Made by a program: the position numbers and the translations under genes. A model generated the notes under the pieces. The model saw only the letters and a program-made list of their open reading frames with translations. It searched no databases and was not told where the DNA came from. From assembly GCF_000559025.1 (NCBI RefSeq), contig NZ_JAAN01000043.1, forward strand, positions 58,317 to 122,316: 64,000 nucleotides of DNA, given 5' to 3'. Positions 22,061-32,074 of this stretch are shown here, in pieces (position 1 is the stretch's first letter; each line of letters starts with the position of its first letter). This DNA is from Luteimonas huabeiensis HB2. GTDB lineage: Bacteria; Pseudomonadota; Gammaproteobacteria; Xanthomonadales; Xanthomonadaceae.

Positions 22061-24043
22061 TCAGCGGATCTCGATCTCGAACGGCCCCGCCGGCAGGCCG
22101 GCGCGGTCGAACAGGTTGACCAGCGGGTTGTCGGCCCAGGCGTGGCGCACGCGGGTCGGCGCGGGCAGGTCGGGGGCGTGCAGGTGCACGGCGTCGCCGT
22201 CGAGCGCGGCCTGCGCCCAGCGGCAACTGCCGGGCTCGGCGCCGCACAGCTCGAAGCCGAGCGGCCCCGGCGCGCCGTAGGCGACCAGGCCGCCTTCGAC
22301 ATCGCCGAAGGTCACCACCACCGCCCCGCCCTCGCGCCGGGCGCCGCGCGGCACCGGGCCGCTGGGCGCCAGCGCCTCGCCGTAGACCACGTGGCGCGCG
22401 GCGCGCGCGAGGCGGAGGCCGAGCGCCTGCTTGTTGGGCGGGTGGATGTCGTCGCGCTCGCCGATGTCGATGGTCACCGCCAGCGCGCTGTGCGGCTCGG
22501 CGGCGACGCGGCGCTGGGCCTCGCGCAGCGCCGCCCAGCCGCTGTCGCCGGGCGCCTGCGCCGGGGCGCCGTAGTTGGCCAGTTGCACGATGAGCCACGG
22601 CAATCGCGGATCGTCGAAGCGGCGGCGCCAGTCCTCGCGCAGGCTGCGCAGCAGGCCGGCGTAGGCATCGGGCTCGGACGTGTTGGATTCGCCCTGGTAC
22701 CAGAGCACGCCGCGCAGCGCGGTGCCGGCCAGCGGCGCGATCATGCCGTTGTACAGCGTGGACAGGCCGGCGGCGGATTGCCACGGCGCGCGCGGCGGCG
22801 CGCCAGTGGCCGGCGGCACGATGCGGTAGCGCCAGCCGCCGTCCAGTGGCACGCTGGTGCCGTCGGCCAGGCGCAGCCGGTGCGCCGAGGCCGGGCCGGC
22901 CAGGCCGCCGTCGCGGTAGGTGTCGAGCACGTTGACGACGATGGTGTTGGTACCGGCGCGCAGCAGGCCTCGCGGCAGCGGGTACTCGCGCACGGTGCCG
23001 GCGCCGTAGGTGCTGCCGACCGCGATGCCGTTGACCCAGGTGAGGTCCATCTCGTCGGCGGGGCCGAGCACCAGCGTCGCGGCCTGCGCGGCCTGATCGG
23101 CGGTGAGCGTGGCGGTGGTGCGGTACCAGAGCATGCCGTCGAAGGCGGCCAGTTCCGGCACGCCCCAGCGCTCCCAGGCGCCGAGTTCGCGCGGGGCCTG
23201 CCGCCAGTCGCCGTGCGGCGTGCCGTCCCAGGGCCGGTCGCCGGCGGCCACGCCCGGCGCCCGCGCCCACCAGGCGGCCCAGCGCTCGCCCCAGCGCGCG
23301 GCCGCGCGCGCCGGGTCCTTCGCGTAGAGCGCGAGCACGTCGAGATCCTCGTCCGCGTGGCCGCCGGCGCGCAGCGCCTCGGCGCTGGTCCAGGCCTGGA
23401 TGCGCGAGCCGCCCCAGGAGGCGTCGATCAGCCCCATCGGCACGTCGAGGGTCTTGCGCAGTTCGCGGGCGAAGTAGAAGCAGGCGGCGGAGAAATCGCG
23501 CACGGTCTCGGGCGTGGCCGCCTGCCACGCCGCCGGCAGCCCGAAGCGCGCCTGCGGCAGCGGGCTGCCGGCCTTGGGCACGGTGAGCAGGCGGATGACA
23601 GCGGCGTGATCGGCGTTGGCGATCTCGGCGCGCGCATCGAGCGAGCGCCACACCGGCAGTTCCATGTTCGACTGGCCCGAGCACAGCCAGACATCGCCGA
23701 CCAGCAGGTCGCGCACGGTCTGCGTGGCGCCGCCGGCGCGCACGCTCAGGGTGTGCGGGCCGCCGGCGGGCAGCGGCGGCAGGTCGGCCCGCCAGCGGCC
23801 GCCGGCATCGGCGCGCGCCTGGGCGCGGTGGCCGGCCAGTTCGACGTGGACCGTGGCGCCGGCGGGCGCGTCGCCGTGCAGGCGCAGCGGCCGGTCGCGC
23901 TGGAGGACGGCATGGTCCTGGAACAGCGGGTGCAGCAGCGGGGTCGCGGGATCGGGCGGGTCGGCGAACGCGGGGGACATGCAGGCGATCGACGCGGCGA
24001 CCCACGCAGACGTCGCCGCCACCGCGCGAAGGGCGGCCCTCAT
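22061..24043 (-). CDS. Sialate O-acetylesterase-family esterase (likely acetyl-xylan side chain)
   Basis: 660 aa. A signal peptide ends at PAFA|DPPD. The SGNH-type block I is VGDVWLCSGQSNMELPV with nucleophile Ser in GQSNM. VLWYQGESNTSEP is the second conserved block, and DIGERDDIHPPNKQALGLRLA holds the catalytic Asp-x-x-His. A Gly-rich beta domain between them (residues ~290-390, WYRTTATL...DEMDLTWVNG) is the family's jelly-roll insert. Named for sialic acid, these enzymes in xylan loci remove acetyl groups from xylo-oligosaccharides, which is the likely role here. The ATG lies inside a copy of the palindromic repeat, so the exact start is less certain. Confidence 0.85.
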   Translation of the reverse strand: MRAALRAVAATSAWVAASIACMSPAFADPPDPATPLLHPLFQDHAVLQRDRPLRLHGDAPAGATVHVELAGHRAQARADAGGRWRADLPPLPAGGPHTLSVRAGGATQTVRDLLVGDVWLCSGQSNMELPVWRSLDARAEIANADHAAVIRLLTVPKAGSPLPQARFGLPAAWQAATPETVRDFSAACFYFARELRKTLDVPMGLIDASWGGSRIQAWTSAEALRAGGHADEDLDVLALYAKDPARAAARWGERWAAWWARAPGVAAGDRPWDGTPHGDWRQAPRELGAWERWGVPELAAFDGMLWYRTTATLTADQAAQAATLVLGPADEMDLTWVNGIAVGSTYGAGTVREYPLPRGLLRAGTNTIVVNVLDTYRDGGLAGPASAHRLRLADGTSVPLDGGWRYRIVPPATGAPPRAPWQSAAGLSTLYNGMIAPLAGTALRGVLWYQGESNTSEPDAYAGLLRSLREDWRRRFDDPRLPWLIVQLANYGAPAQAPGDSGWAALREAQRRVAAEPHSALAVTIDIGERDDIHPPNKQALGLRLARAARHVVYGEALAPSGPVPRGARREGGAVVVTFGDVEGGLVAYGAPGPLGFELCGAEPGSCRWAQAALDGDAVHLHAPDLPAPTRVRHAWADNPLVNLFDRAGLPAGPFEIEIR

Positions 24044-24083
24044 CCGGCGCTTCGCGCCACCTTCTCCCGCAGGCGGGAGAAGG
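24038..24083. repeat. Palindromic repeat element (copy 3, short)
   Basis: One hairpin CTTCTCCCGCAGGCGGGAGAAG (24061-24082) with the linker CCCTCATCCGGCGCTTCGCG on its left. The linker supplies the start codon of the esterase gene on the minus strand, and the hairpin would lie in its 5' leader, next to the ribosome-binding region. Confidence 0.75.
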
Positions 24084-24114
24084 GTTTCGAGTGCCGGCTG
24101 GGCGGTCGGCGTCG

Positions 24115-26325
24115 TCACTGCGTATCCCCCGGTGCGTGGGGGAATGCCAGCGACTGGTAGTAGGCCAGCGGGTGCGGCGGCGGGGCGACGCCGGGCGGCA
24201 GCGGGCGGCCGGAGATGGACTGGAAGTAGGCGATGCTGGCGTCGCGCCACCACTGCGCTTCCTGTTCCTGGATGGCCAGGAACGCGGCGACCTGCGCGTG
24301 CCGCTCGGGATCGATGCGGCCCGCCAGCCCGGCCCAGGTGGCGCGCATGGCGCGCACGCTGGCCACGCCGCGGTCGTAGCGGTGCAGCAGTTCTTCCCAC
24401 AGCGTGCGGCCCGAGGCCATCGGCCGGTCCCAGGAAACGTGGTGGAACCACAGCAGCAACTCCTCGGGCACGCGATCGGGATCGTCGAAGACCTCGGCCA
24501 CCGCGGGCGCGTACTGGGAGACCGCATCGCTGCCGCGGCGGCTGCGGTCGAAGCCGATGCCGTCGCGGGTGGCGCGGTGGAAGTACACCGAGGTCCAGTC
24601 CGCGCGCGGGCCGCCCTCGACCCAGGGGCCGGGGCCGTAGTGGTGGCCGCGCGCCATCAGGTGGTGCAGGCCGAGCGCGCCGGTGTAGTCCACCACCGCC
24701 TCGCGCGAGGCCATCATCATGCCGACGATGGGCGCGACCACGGCCGGGTCGTTGCCGAAGGTCATGCGCGTCCATTCCTCGGCGATGGCGCGCGCCGGCA
24801 GCCCGGGGTTCCAGGCCAGCCGTCCGTAGGCGTACCAGTTGGCCTGGTCGAAGTGCGAGCCGCTCCAGTTGCGGTCGCTGCCGATGTTGGCCACCCCGGC
24901 CATGCCGGTGAGCGCCTGGCCGTGCAGCGAGCCGTCGAGCACGCGGGCCACGGTGGCGCCTTCCCCCTGCACGTGGGTGTCGGCGCGCAGCACTTCCTCG
25001 TACAGCGTGCCGAGGTAGGCCAGGTGGGTGGAGAAGCCGAGGTATTCCTTGGTGATCTGGAATTCCATCATCAGGGGCGTGCGCGGCATCGCGCCGAACA
25101 GCGGATGGAACGGCTCGCGCGGCTGGAAATCGATGGGGCCGTTCTTGACCTGCACCATCACGTTGTCGCGGAAGGCGCCGTCGAGCGGCACGAACTCGTT
25201 GTAGGCCTGCTTGGCGCGGTCCTCGGGTTCCTCGTCGGAATAGACGAACGCGCGCCACATCACGATGCCGCCGTGCGGGGCCAGCGCGTCGGCCAGCAGG
25301 TTGGCGCCGTCGGCATGGGTGCGGCCGTAGTCCTGCGGGCCGGGCTGCCCTTCCGAGTTGGCCTTGACCAGGAAGCCGCCGAAATCCGGGATCGCCGCGT
25401 AGATCTCGTCGGCCTTGGCCCGCCACCAGCGCCGCACGGCCGGGTCCAGCGGATCGGCGGTGGCCAGGCCGCCGATCTCGATCGGCGCGCTGAAGCGCGC
25501 GGACAGATACACCCGGATGCCCCAGGGGCGGAAGGTGTCGGCCAGCGCGGCGACCTTCTCCAGGTACATCGGCGTGAGCACCTGCGCATCGGCATTGACG
25601 TTGTTGAGCACGGTGCCGTTGATGCCGATGGAGGCGTTGGCGCGCGCGTAGTCGGTGTAGCGCGGGTCGATCCAGCCGGGCAGCCGGTGCCAGTCCCAGA
25701 TCGACTGGCCGGCGTAGCCGCGCTCGACGTGACGGTCCAGGTCGTCCCAGTGGTTGAGCACGCGGTGGCGCAGGCGGGGCGCGTCGCGCAGGTCGAGGGC
25801 GGCGATGTCCTGCCCGGTCTGCAGCGCGCGCAACAGGGCGAAGGCGCCGTAGAGCGCGCCGGCATCGGTGTTGGCGGCGACCACGGTCGCCGGGTGCCCG
25901 TCGATGCGCAGGCTGCGGATCAGGTAGCCCTCATCGCCGAGGTCGTGGAGATCCAGGCGCAGCCGCTCGATCGCGGGCAGCGCGTGCGGCGTGCCGACGA
26001 GCAGCGCACCGGCGCGATCGACGCGCTCGGCGAGCGCAGGCGCCCGCCCCTGCAGGCCCCGCAGGCCGCGCAGCAACTCGTCGCGGATGGCGCGCTGGGC
26101 CGGCGTCGCGTCCGCCGCCAGCAGTTGCTCGAAGCGCGGCGCTTGCGCGCTCCGTTCGGCGCCTGCCTGCGCGTAGCGCAGCCAAAGGTCGTAACCGTCT
26201 TCCGCCGCCGCGGGGGCGACCGCGGCGCACACCGACAGCGCGATCGACGTCGCCCACCGGAACCATCCGCGCGCCGTGCGCGGCCGCGCGTGCGCGCGCC
26301 GGCCCGGCATGCCTGCAGCCTTCAT
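24115..26325 (-). CDS. agu67: GH67 alpha-glucuronidase
   Basis: 736 aa, full length for GH67. A signal peptide ends APAAA|ED, so it works outside the cytoplasm. Catalytic groups as known for the family are visible: FLVKANSEGQPGP (general acid Glu), NGPIDFQPREPFHPLFG (activating Asp), and MMEFQITKEYLG (Glu). WDDLDRHVERGYAGQSIWDW and ARANASIGINGTVLNNVNA are further family blocks. It removes 4-O-methyl-D-glucuronate from the non-reducing end of xylo-oligosaccharides. First gene of the leftward operon, with GGGAGGG before the ATG and an operator-like site 68 bp upstream of the start. Confidence 0.95.
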   Translation of the reverse strand: MKAAGMPGRRAHARPRTARGWFRWATSIALSVCAAVAPAAAEDGYDLWLRYAQAGAERSAQAPRFEQLLAADATPAQRAIRDELLRGLRGLQGRAPALAERVDRAGALLVGTPHALPAIERLRLDLHDLGDEGYLIRSLRIDGHPATVVAANTDAGALYGAFALLRALQTGQDIAALDLRDAPRLRHRVLNHWDDLDRHVERGYAGQSIWDWHRLPGWIDPRYTDYARANASIGINGTVLNNVNADAQVLTPMYLEKVAALADTFRPWGIRVYLSARFSAPIEIGGLATADPLDPAVRRWWRAKADEIYAAIPDFGGFLVKANSEGQPGPQDYGRTHADGANLLADALAPHGGIVMWRAFVYSDEEPEDRAKQAYNEFVPLDGAFRDNVMVQVKNGPIDFQPREPFHPLFGAMPRTPLMMEFQITKEYLGFSTHLAYLGTLYEEVLRADTHVQGEGATVARVLDGSLHGQALTGMAGVANIGSDRNWSGSHFDQANWYAYGRLAWNPGLPARAIAEEWTRMTFGNDPAVVAPIVGMMMASREAVVDYTGALGLHHLMARGHHYGPGPWVEGGPRADWTSVYFHRATRDGIGFDRSRRGSDAVSQYAPAVAEVFDDPDRVPEELLLWFHHVSWDRPMASGRTLWEELLHRYDRGVASVRAMRATWAGLAGRIDPERHAQVAAFLAIQEQEAQWWRDASIAYFQSISGRPLPPGVAPPPHPLAYYQSLAFPHAPGDTQ

Positions 26326-26392
26326 CCGCCCTCCCTCGCGGCGCCTTCGGCACCGCCGTGTTGCGTGGTCGCGCCTGTGTCCGGCGCTTTTC

Positions 26393-26406
26393 TGGTAACG
26401 CTAACA
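26393..26406. promoter_or_regulatory. xyl-box-like operator between agu67 and the LacI regulator
   Basis: TGGTAACGCTAACA differs by one base from the Xanthomonas xyl-box that I recall (TGGTAGCGCTAACA). It lies in the 185-bp gap between the divergent starts, where a single bound repressor could control both directions. A near-identical copy is in front of xylB. Confidence 0.75.
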
Positions 26407-26510
26407 TCAAGATTCGGGCGGCGTCCACAGGGTCGCGATCCGCGGCTAAGATGGTGCGATGTCGCGACGCAGCGCCCGCGCACCCGCGCTGCGGCACACC
26501 GGAGGAACGC

Positions 26511-27578
26511 TTGAACCAGAAGAAATCGGTCCGGCGCAGGGGACGCGCAGCCACCATCCATGAGGTGGCACGGCACGCGGGCGTGTCGCCGATGACGGTC
26601 TCGCGCGTGGTCAACGGCAACAGCAACGTGCGCCCGGCGACCCGGGACCTGGTGATGCGGGCCGTGCGCGAACTCAACTACACCCCCAACCCCGCCGCGC
26701 GCCAGCTGGCGGCCGCCCCGGGCATGCGCATCGCGCTGATCTTCACCAACCCCAGCACGGCCTACCTGAGCGAACTGGTGGTGGGGGCCCTGCGCGGCGC
26801 CTCGCGCGCGGCGGTGCAACTGGTCGTGGAGGCGTGGGACCCGTCCGACGTGGAGGCCGAGCGCACGGCCGCGCGCGCGCTGGCCAGGAGCGTGGCCGGG
26901 GTGATCCTGCCGCCGCCGCTGGGCGAATCGGAGGCGGTGGTGTCGGAGCTGGCCGAGGCCGGCGTGCCGACGGTGGCGATCGCCTCGGGCAGGTCGCGCG
27001 ACGAGATCTCCTGCGTGCGCATCGACGACTACCGCGCCAGCCACGAGATGACCGCCTACCTGCTCTCGCTGGGCCACCGGCGCATCGGCTTCATCCAGGG
27101 CGACCCCAACCAGACCGCCAGCGGCCGCCGCCTGGAAGGCTACCGCTCGGCGCTCGACGCCGCCGGCATCGCCTTCGATCCGAAGCTGGTCGAACAGGGC
27201 TACTTCACCTACCGCTCGGGCCTGGAGGCGGCCGAGCGCCTGCTGGCGAGGCGGTACGCGCCGACGGCGATCTTCGCCAGCAACGACGACATGGCCGCGG
27301 CCGCGGTCTCGGTCGCGCACCGGCGCGGCCTGGACGTGCCGCGCGACCTGTCGGTGGTGGGCTTCGACGACAGCTCGGCCGCGACCACGGTGTGGCCGGA
27401 GCTGACCACCATCCGCCAGCCGATCGCCTCGATGGCCGATTCCGCCATCGACACCCTGCTGCGCGGCATCCGCCGCGGCGACCGCGAGACGCGGCTGGTC
27501 GTGGACCACGTGGTCGCGCACGAGCTGGTGCGGCGCGACTCGGTGGCGCCGCCGGCGCAGGCGCGAAAGAAGCGCTGA
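26511..27578 (+). CDS. xylR: LacI-family xylan/xylose repressor (XylR-like)
   Basis: 355 aa. The start is a TTG at 26511 preceded by GGAGGA, the only sensible signal; an upstream in-frame ATG at 26358 would add 51 low-complexity residues and run through the operator. ATIHEVARHAGVSPMTVSRVVNG (residues ~13-35) is the LacI HTH, and NPAARQLA is the hinge helix. The periplasmic-binding-like effector domain follows (RIALIFTNPSTAYLSELV, IGFIQGDPNQTASGRRLEGY, AIFASNDDMAAAAVSVAHRRGL, VVGFDDSSAATTVWPELTTIRQP). Expected to repress the agu67 operon and xylBA until a xylose- or xylo-oligosaccharide-derived inducer appears. Assignment to XylR is from context and operators. Confidence 0.88.
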   Translation: MNQKKSVRRRGRAATIHEVARHAGVSPMTVSRVVNGNSNVRPATRDLVMRAVRELNYTPNPAARQLAAAPGMRIALIFTNPSTAYLSELVVGALRGASRAAVQLVVEAWDPSDVEAERTAARALARSVAGVILPPPLGESEAVVSELAEAGVPTVAIASGRSRDEISCVRIDDYRASHEMTAYLLSLGHRRIGFIQGDPNQTASGRRLEGYRSALDAAGIAFDPKLVEQGYFTYRSGLEAAERLLARRYAPTAIFASNDDMAAAAVSVAHRRGLDVPRDLSVVGFDDSSAATTVWPELTTIRQPIASMADSAIDTLLRGIRRGDRETRLVVDHVVAHELVRRDSVAPPAQARKKR

Positions 27579-27644
27579 GGCGACGCGACCGGCGATCGTG
27601 CGCGAGCCGCTGCGGCGAGCGCGTTCGCGCACGATCGCCCCGCG

Positions 27645-28979
27645 TCAGCGCAACAGGTACTGGTTGAGCAGGTTCTCGTAGGCTTCCTGGCGGCCGCTGC
27701 GCTGCTCGGGCTCGCCGGACCGCGCGGCGATCGCGCACAGGTCGGTCAGCGACAGGCGGCCCTGCTCGAAGGCCTGGCCGTCGCCGCCGTCGAAACTGGC
27801 GTAGCGCTCGCGGCGCCACTGCTCCCACGGCGATTCGGTCAGCAGCGCGTGCGCCACTTCCAGCCCGCGCGCGAACGCGTCCATGCCGCCGATGTGGGCG
27901 ATGAACAGATCCTGCATGTCGCTCGATTCGCGGCGCGGCTTGGCGTCGAAGTTCAACCCGCCTTCCAGCCCGCCCTGGCGCAGCACCACCAGCATCGCAC
28001 CGACGGTGTCGTACAGGTCGGTCGGGAACTGGTCGGTGTCCCAGCCGTTCTGCGCGTTGCCGCGGTTGGCGTCGATGCTGCCCAGCAGGCCGTGATCGGA
28101 GGCCACCTGCAGGTCGTGCTCGAAGGTGTGGCCGGACAGCGTGGCGTGGTTGGCCTCGACGTTGAGCTTGAAGTCCTGGTCCAGCCCGTGCGCCTTCAGG
28201 AAGCCGGCGCAGGTGGCGCTGTCGAAGTCGTACTGGTGCTTCATCGGCTCCATCGGCTTGGGCTCGATCAGGAAGTTGCCCTTGAGCCCGATGCTGCGCC
28301 CGTAGTCGCGCGCCATCGCCAGGAAGCGGGCGAAGTGCGCCAGTTCGCGCTTCATGTCGGTGTTGTGCAGGCTGGCGTAGCCTTCGCGGCCGCCCCAGAA
28401 CACGTAGTGCTCGCCGCCCAGCTCCACCGTGGCCTCCAGCGCGGCCTTGACCTGCACCGCGGCGCGCGCGACCACCGCGAAGTCCGGGTTGGTCGCCGCG
28501 CCGTTCATGTAGCGCGGGTGCGCGAACAGGTTCGCGGTGCCCCACAGCAGCTTCATGCCGGTCGCCTGCTGGCGCTCCCTGGCCAGGCCGACCATGCGCT
28601 TGAGGTTCTTCTCGTACTCGCCGATGTCGTCGGAGTCCGGGGCGATGTCCACGTCGTGGAAGCACCAGTACGGCACGCCGAGCTTGGTGAAGAACTCGAA
28701 CGCGGCGTCCAGCCTGGCCTCGGCCGCGGCCATCGGCGCGCCGCCGTCCCAGGGGAAGCGCCGCGTGCCCGGACCGAACGGGTCCTGGCCGGCGTTGCAG
28801 AACGTGTGCCAGTAGCACACCGCGAAGCGCAGGTGCTCGGCCATCGTCCGGTCGCCGATCTTCTTGCCGGCGTCGTAGACCTTGAACGCCAGCGGGTTGT
28901 CGGAATCCTTGCCCTCGAAGGGGATGCGGCCGATGCCGGGGAAGTATTCCCGGGCGCCGATGAAGGGGGTCGTGGTCAT
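27645..28979 (-). CDS. xylA: Xylose isomerase
   Basis: 444 aa, the length of group II xylose isomerases (with the N-terminal extension). Active-site residues: FHDVDIAP (catalytic His and Asp), [26 protein letters not shown] (metal Glu), [14 protein letters not shown] (metal Glu and His), and [19 protein letters not shown] (metal Asp cluster). It isomerises D-xylose to D-xylulose with Mg2+ or Mn2+. It follows xylB by 47 bp on the same strand, so both are read from the promoter with the operator at 30650. Confidence 0.96.
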   Translation of the reverse strand: MTTTPFIGAREYFPGIGRIPFEGKDSDNPLAFKVYDAGKKIGDRTMAEHLRFAVCYWHTFCNAGQDPFGPGTRRFPWDGGAPMAAAEARLDAAFEFFTKLGVPYWCFHDVDIAPDSDDIGEYEKNLKRMVGLARERQQATGMKLLWGTANLFAHPRYMNGAATNPDFAVVARAAVQVKAALEATVELGGEHYVFWGGREGYASLHNTDMKRELAHFARFLAMARDYGRSIGLKGNFLIEPKPMEPMKHQYDFDSATCAGFLKAHGLDQDFKLNVEANHATLSGHTFEHDLQVASDHGLLGSIDANRGNAQNGWDTDQFPTDLYDTVGAMLVVLRQGGLEGGLNFDAKPRRESSDMQDLFIAHIGGMDAFARGLEVAHALLTESPWEQWRRERYASFDGGDGQAFEQGRLSLTDLCAIAARSGEPEQRSGRQEAYENLLNQYLLR

Positions 28980-29026
28980 GTGGGCTCTCGCTTTGGCATG
29001 GAGGAGTTCGGGGTGCGGGCTGCGCG

Positions 29027-30538
29027 CTACGGAAGCGGCGGCGGCGCGGCGGCGTACAGCGGCCGGATCGCGTCGAGGTGGGCGAGGAAGCGCGCGTACT
29101 GGGCGCGGTAGGCATCGGCGGCGTCGGCGTCCGGCCACACCGCGAGCGCCGGGTCCATGCGCACGTGCTCGGCGGCGATCGCGGCGAGGTCGGCGCTCGG
29201 GTCGTCGGCGCGCAGGCTCGCCCACAGCGCCTGCAGCGCGGCGCCGAACGCCGCGCCCTCGTCCTGCGCCGGCACGTCCACCGGCAGCCCGAACACGTCG
29301 GCGGCCATCTGCCGCCAGGCCGGGCTGCGCGCGCCGCCGCCGGTGAGGCGGATCGCCTCGAAGCGCAGGCCGGCATCGGCGAAGGCGTCGTAGCCGTTGC
29401 GCAGGCTGTAGAGCGCGCCTTCCATCGCCGCGCGATAGAGGTTGGCCTGGGTGAGGTTGGTGGCGGTGATGCCGAACAGGCTGCCGCGGCCGTTGGGCAG
29501 GTCGGGCGTGCGCTCGCCGTTGAGGAAGGGCAGCATCAGCAGGCCGTCGGCGCCGGGCCGGGTACCGGCGAGGCGGCGGTCGCCCTCGCGGCTGGAAAAA
29601 CCGCACAGGCCGGCCATCGCCTCGGTCGCCACGGTGCAGTTCATGGTGCAGATCAGCGGCAGCCAGCCGCCGGTGGAATCGCAGAACGCCGCCCAGCGCG
29701 CGGCCGGGTCCACCAGCGGGCGATCGGCGTAGGCGAACAGCGTGCCGGAGGTGCCCAGGCTCATGCTGAGCAGGCCCGGCGTCACGTTGCCGGTGCCGAT
29801 GGCGGCCATCATGTTGTCGCCGCCGCCGGCCGAGACCCGCACGCTGCGCGGCAGGCCGAGCGCGTCGGCGGTGGCGGCGCGGATCGGGAACAGCGCGTCG
29901 GCCTCCACCAGCGGCGGCAGGCAGGCGCGCAGGTCGCGCTCGGGATCGGTGGCGGCGAGCATCGCGTCGGACCAGTCGCGGCGGCGCACGTCCAGCCAGC
30001 CGGTGCCGGACGCGTCGCCGCGCTCCATCCAGCGCTCGCCGGTCAGCCAGAAGTTCACGTAGTCGTGCGGCAGCAGCACGGTCGCCAAGCGCGCATAGGC
30101 CGCCGGCCGGTGCTGCCGCGTCCACGGCAGCTTGGAGGCGGTGTAGCCGGCCAGGATCGGGTTGCCGGCCAGCTCGATGCAGCGCTGCGCGCCGCCCGCG
30201 GCCTCCATGATCCGCAGGCATTCCGGCCCGGTGCTGGTGTCGCACCACAGCTTGGCCGGCGCCAGCACCGCGCCGTCGCGGTCCAGCGGCACGAAGCCGT
30301 GCTGCTGGCCGGACACGCCGATGGCCGCGGCGCGGGCGCGCACCGGCGCCGGGATGCGGGCGAAGCACCGGGCGATGGCGTCGATCCACCACGCCGGCTG
30401 CTGCTCGCGGCTGCCGTCCTCGCCGGCGATCAGTTCCAGCGCCTGCCCGGCCGAGGCCACGACCTGCCGCGCCGCGGGGTCGTAGGCGATCAGCTTGACG
30501 CTCTGGGTGCCGACGTCGAGGCCGAAGTAAAGGCTCAT
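29027..30538 (-). CDS. xylB: Xylulokinase (FGGY family)
   Basis: 503 aa from the ATG at 30538. [19 protein letters not shown] is the N-terminal phosphate loop (DxGTxSxK). [14 protein letters not shown] is the xylulose-binding segment and includes the Gln-Gln-His-Gly typical of XylB. The C-terminal ATP domain has [11 protein letters not shown] and [21 protein letters not shown]. It phosphorylates D-xylulose to enter the pentose phosphate pathway. First gene of the xylBA operon. Confidence 0.95.
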   Translation of the reverse strand: MSLYFGLDVGTQSVKLIAYDPAARQVVASAGQALELIAGEDGSREQQPAWWIDAIARCFARIPAPVRARAAAIGVSGQQHGFVPLDRDGAVLAPAKLWCDTSTGPECLRIMEAAGGAQRCIELAGNPILAGYTASKLPWTRQHRPAAYARLATVLLPHDYVNFWLTGERWMERGDASGTGWLDVRRRDWSDAMLAATDPERDLRACLPPLVEADALFPIRAATADALGLPRSVRVSAGGGDNMMAAIGTGNVTPGLLSMSLGTSGTLFAYADRPLVDPAARWAAFCDSTGGWLPLICTMNCTVATEAMAGLCGFSSREGDRRLAGTRPGADGLLMLPFLNGERTPDLPNGRGSLFGITATNLTQANLYRAAMEGALYSLRNGYDAFADAGLRFEAIRLTGGGARSPAWRQMAADVFGLPVDVPAQDEGAAFGAALQALWASLRADDPSADLAAIAAEHVRMDPALAVWPDADAADAYRAQYARFLAHLDAIRPLYAAAPPPLP

Positions 30539-31098
30539 GCCTGCGCCCCCGGTCCGGCCGGGAAGCGCCCGCGGCGCGGCGCGGGGGGCGGGGCGGTCTG
30601 CGGCACGGCGACAAGTCCTGGATCGGCGCGCAAGGGCGGGCTCCTTCGATGATAGCGCTAACAAAAACAGGCCAAAAGAAACCGCCTCCGGGCCGCCGGC
30701 GCTTTCGCGCCCCGGCCCGACGACGGCGTCGGACCCGGCTGCACTGTACAGAGCCGGTTCGCCGCCTGTCTTGCTGCGATGCGCAAGCGGCCCGCCGCGG
30801 CATGCCGGCGACGACGCGGCGATCCCCGGATTTGCTGCGACGACGGGCGGCCCGTGCCGCGGGCCGGGGCGATGGCCGGCGCGCGCTGGCCGCGGCGACG
30901 CAGCCGGCAGCCGCGCACGGCGCGGGCCGTTCGCCGGCGCGGATCGCGCGGACGGCGATCGCGCGCCGCGGAGGGCCCCGTCGCCTGCGCTGCGGCGGCG
31001 CGCTCGCGCGGCGTCGCGACGGCGCGGACGCGCGCGCGAACGATGCCGGCAGGATCGCAACGAAGGAATGCGCGCGCTGCCGCTACACTATCCGCGCC
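30539..31098. other. 560-bp control region between xylB and ttcA
   Basis: It contains the leader and promoter area of xylB with its operator at 30650-30663. The rest is very GC-rich DNA with many Arg-coding shadow frames and no recognisable gene or RNA. The rightward promoter of ttcA must lie in its right part; I cannot place it. Confidence 0.5.
30650..30663. promoter_or_regulatory. xyl-box-like operator upstream of xylBA
   Basis: TGATAGCGCTAACA, one base different from the recalled Xanthomonas xyl-box and two from the copy at 26393. It lies 111 bp before the xylB start. Its core AGCGCT is palindromic, as expected for LacI-type repressors. Confidence 0.75.
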
Positions 31099-32010
31099 AT
31101 GAGCACCGTCCTGCCCCTGCCCGAGCCGACCCTGCGCCGGCGCGAACGCGATCCGCGCGCCGCGCGCTTCGAGGCCAATCGCCTCGCCAAGCGGCTGCGC
31201 CACCAGGTCGGTCGCGCGATCGCCGACTTCGGCATGATCGCCGAGGGCGACCGGGTGATGGTCTGCCTGTCCGGCGGCAAGGACAGCTACACCCTGCTCG
31301 ACATCCTGCTGCAGCTGCAGAAGAAGGCGCCGGTGTCGTTCTCGATCGCCGCGGTCAACCTGGACCAGAAGCAGCCGGGCTTTCCCGAGCACGTGCTGCC
31401 CGAATACCTGCGCTCGATCGGCGTGGAACACCACATCATCGAGCAGGACACCTACTCGGTGGTCAGCCGGGTGGTGCCCGAGGGCAAGACGATGTGCTCG
31501 CTGTGCTCGCGGCTGCGCCGCGGCGCGCTCTACACCTACGCCGCCGAGCGCGGCTACACCAAGATCGCGCTGGGCCACCACCGCGACGACATGGTGGCGA
31601 CGTTCTTCCTCAACCTGTTCTTCCACGCCAAGCTCTCGGGCATGCCGCCGAAGCTCTTGTCCGACGACGGCCGCCACGTGGTGATCCGCCCGCTGGCCTA
31701 CGTGCGCGAGGACGACATCGCCGCCTACGCCGAGGCGAAGGCGTTCCCGATCATCCCCTGCAACCTGTGCGGTTCGCAGGAGAACCTGCAGCGCAAGCAG
31801 GTGCAGAAGATGATGGCGCAATGGGAGCGCGAGTCGCCCGGGCGCATCGAGACCATCGCGCGCGCGCTGGGCGACATCCGCCCCTCGCAGCTCGCCGACC
31901 CGAAGCTGTTCGATTTCCTCGCGCTCGGGACGGGCGCGGGCACCGCCCTGCCGGATGCGCATGCGTGGCTCTCGGGCGGAGAGCGGGATCGCGAGGCGCA
32001 CGCCTCCTGA
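31099..32010 (+). CDS. ttcA: tRNA 2-thiocytidine(32) synthetase
   Basis: 303 aa. SGGKDS (58-63) is the PP-loop ATP pyrophosphatase motif. The pairs C133/C136 (MCSLC) and C221/C224 (PCNLC) are the conserved cysteines; three hold the [4Fe-4S] cluster in TtcA proteins. [15 protein letters not shown] is the further conserved block. TtcA adds sulfur to C32 of certain tRNAs in the cytoplasm, aiding decoding. It is followed by rdgC 64 bp downstream on the same strand. Confidence 0.95.
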   Translation: MSTVLPLPEPTLRRRERDPRAARFEANRLAKRLRHQVGRAIADFGMIAEGDRVMVCLSGGKDSYTLLDILLQLQKKAPVSFSIAAVNLDQKQPGFPEHVLPEYLRSIGVEHHIIEQDTYSVVSRVVPEGKTMCSLCSRLRRGALYTYAAERGYTKIALGHHRDDMVATFFLNLFFHAKLSGMPPKLLSDDGRHVVIRPLAYVREDDIAAYAEAKAFPIIPCNLCGSQENLQRKQVQKMMAQWERESPGRIETIARALGDIRPSQLADPKLFDFLALGTGAGTALPDAHAWLSGGERDREAHAS

Positions 32011-32074
32011 CGGCCGCCGGCCGGCTCCCACGCAGCACCGCTCCGCCCCTCCCCGACCCCATTCCCGGATACGC

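Noticed and set aside
26358..26510. ATG at 26358 as start of the LacI regulator
   Set aside because: It would add 51 low-complexity residues and include the operator in the gene. TTG at 26511 has a strong GGAGGA site and gives the normal LacI N-terminus.
30664..31098. Arg-rich frames in the xylB-ttcA gap
   Set aside because: They are composition noise without start signals or motifs; the region is better read as a promoter area.
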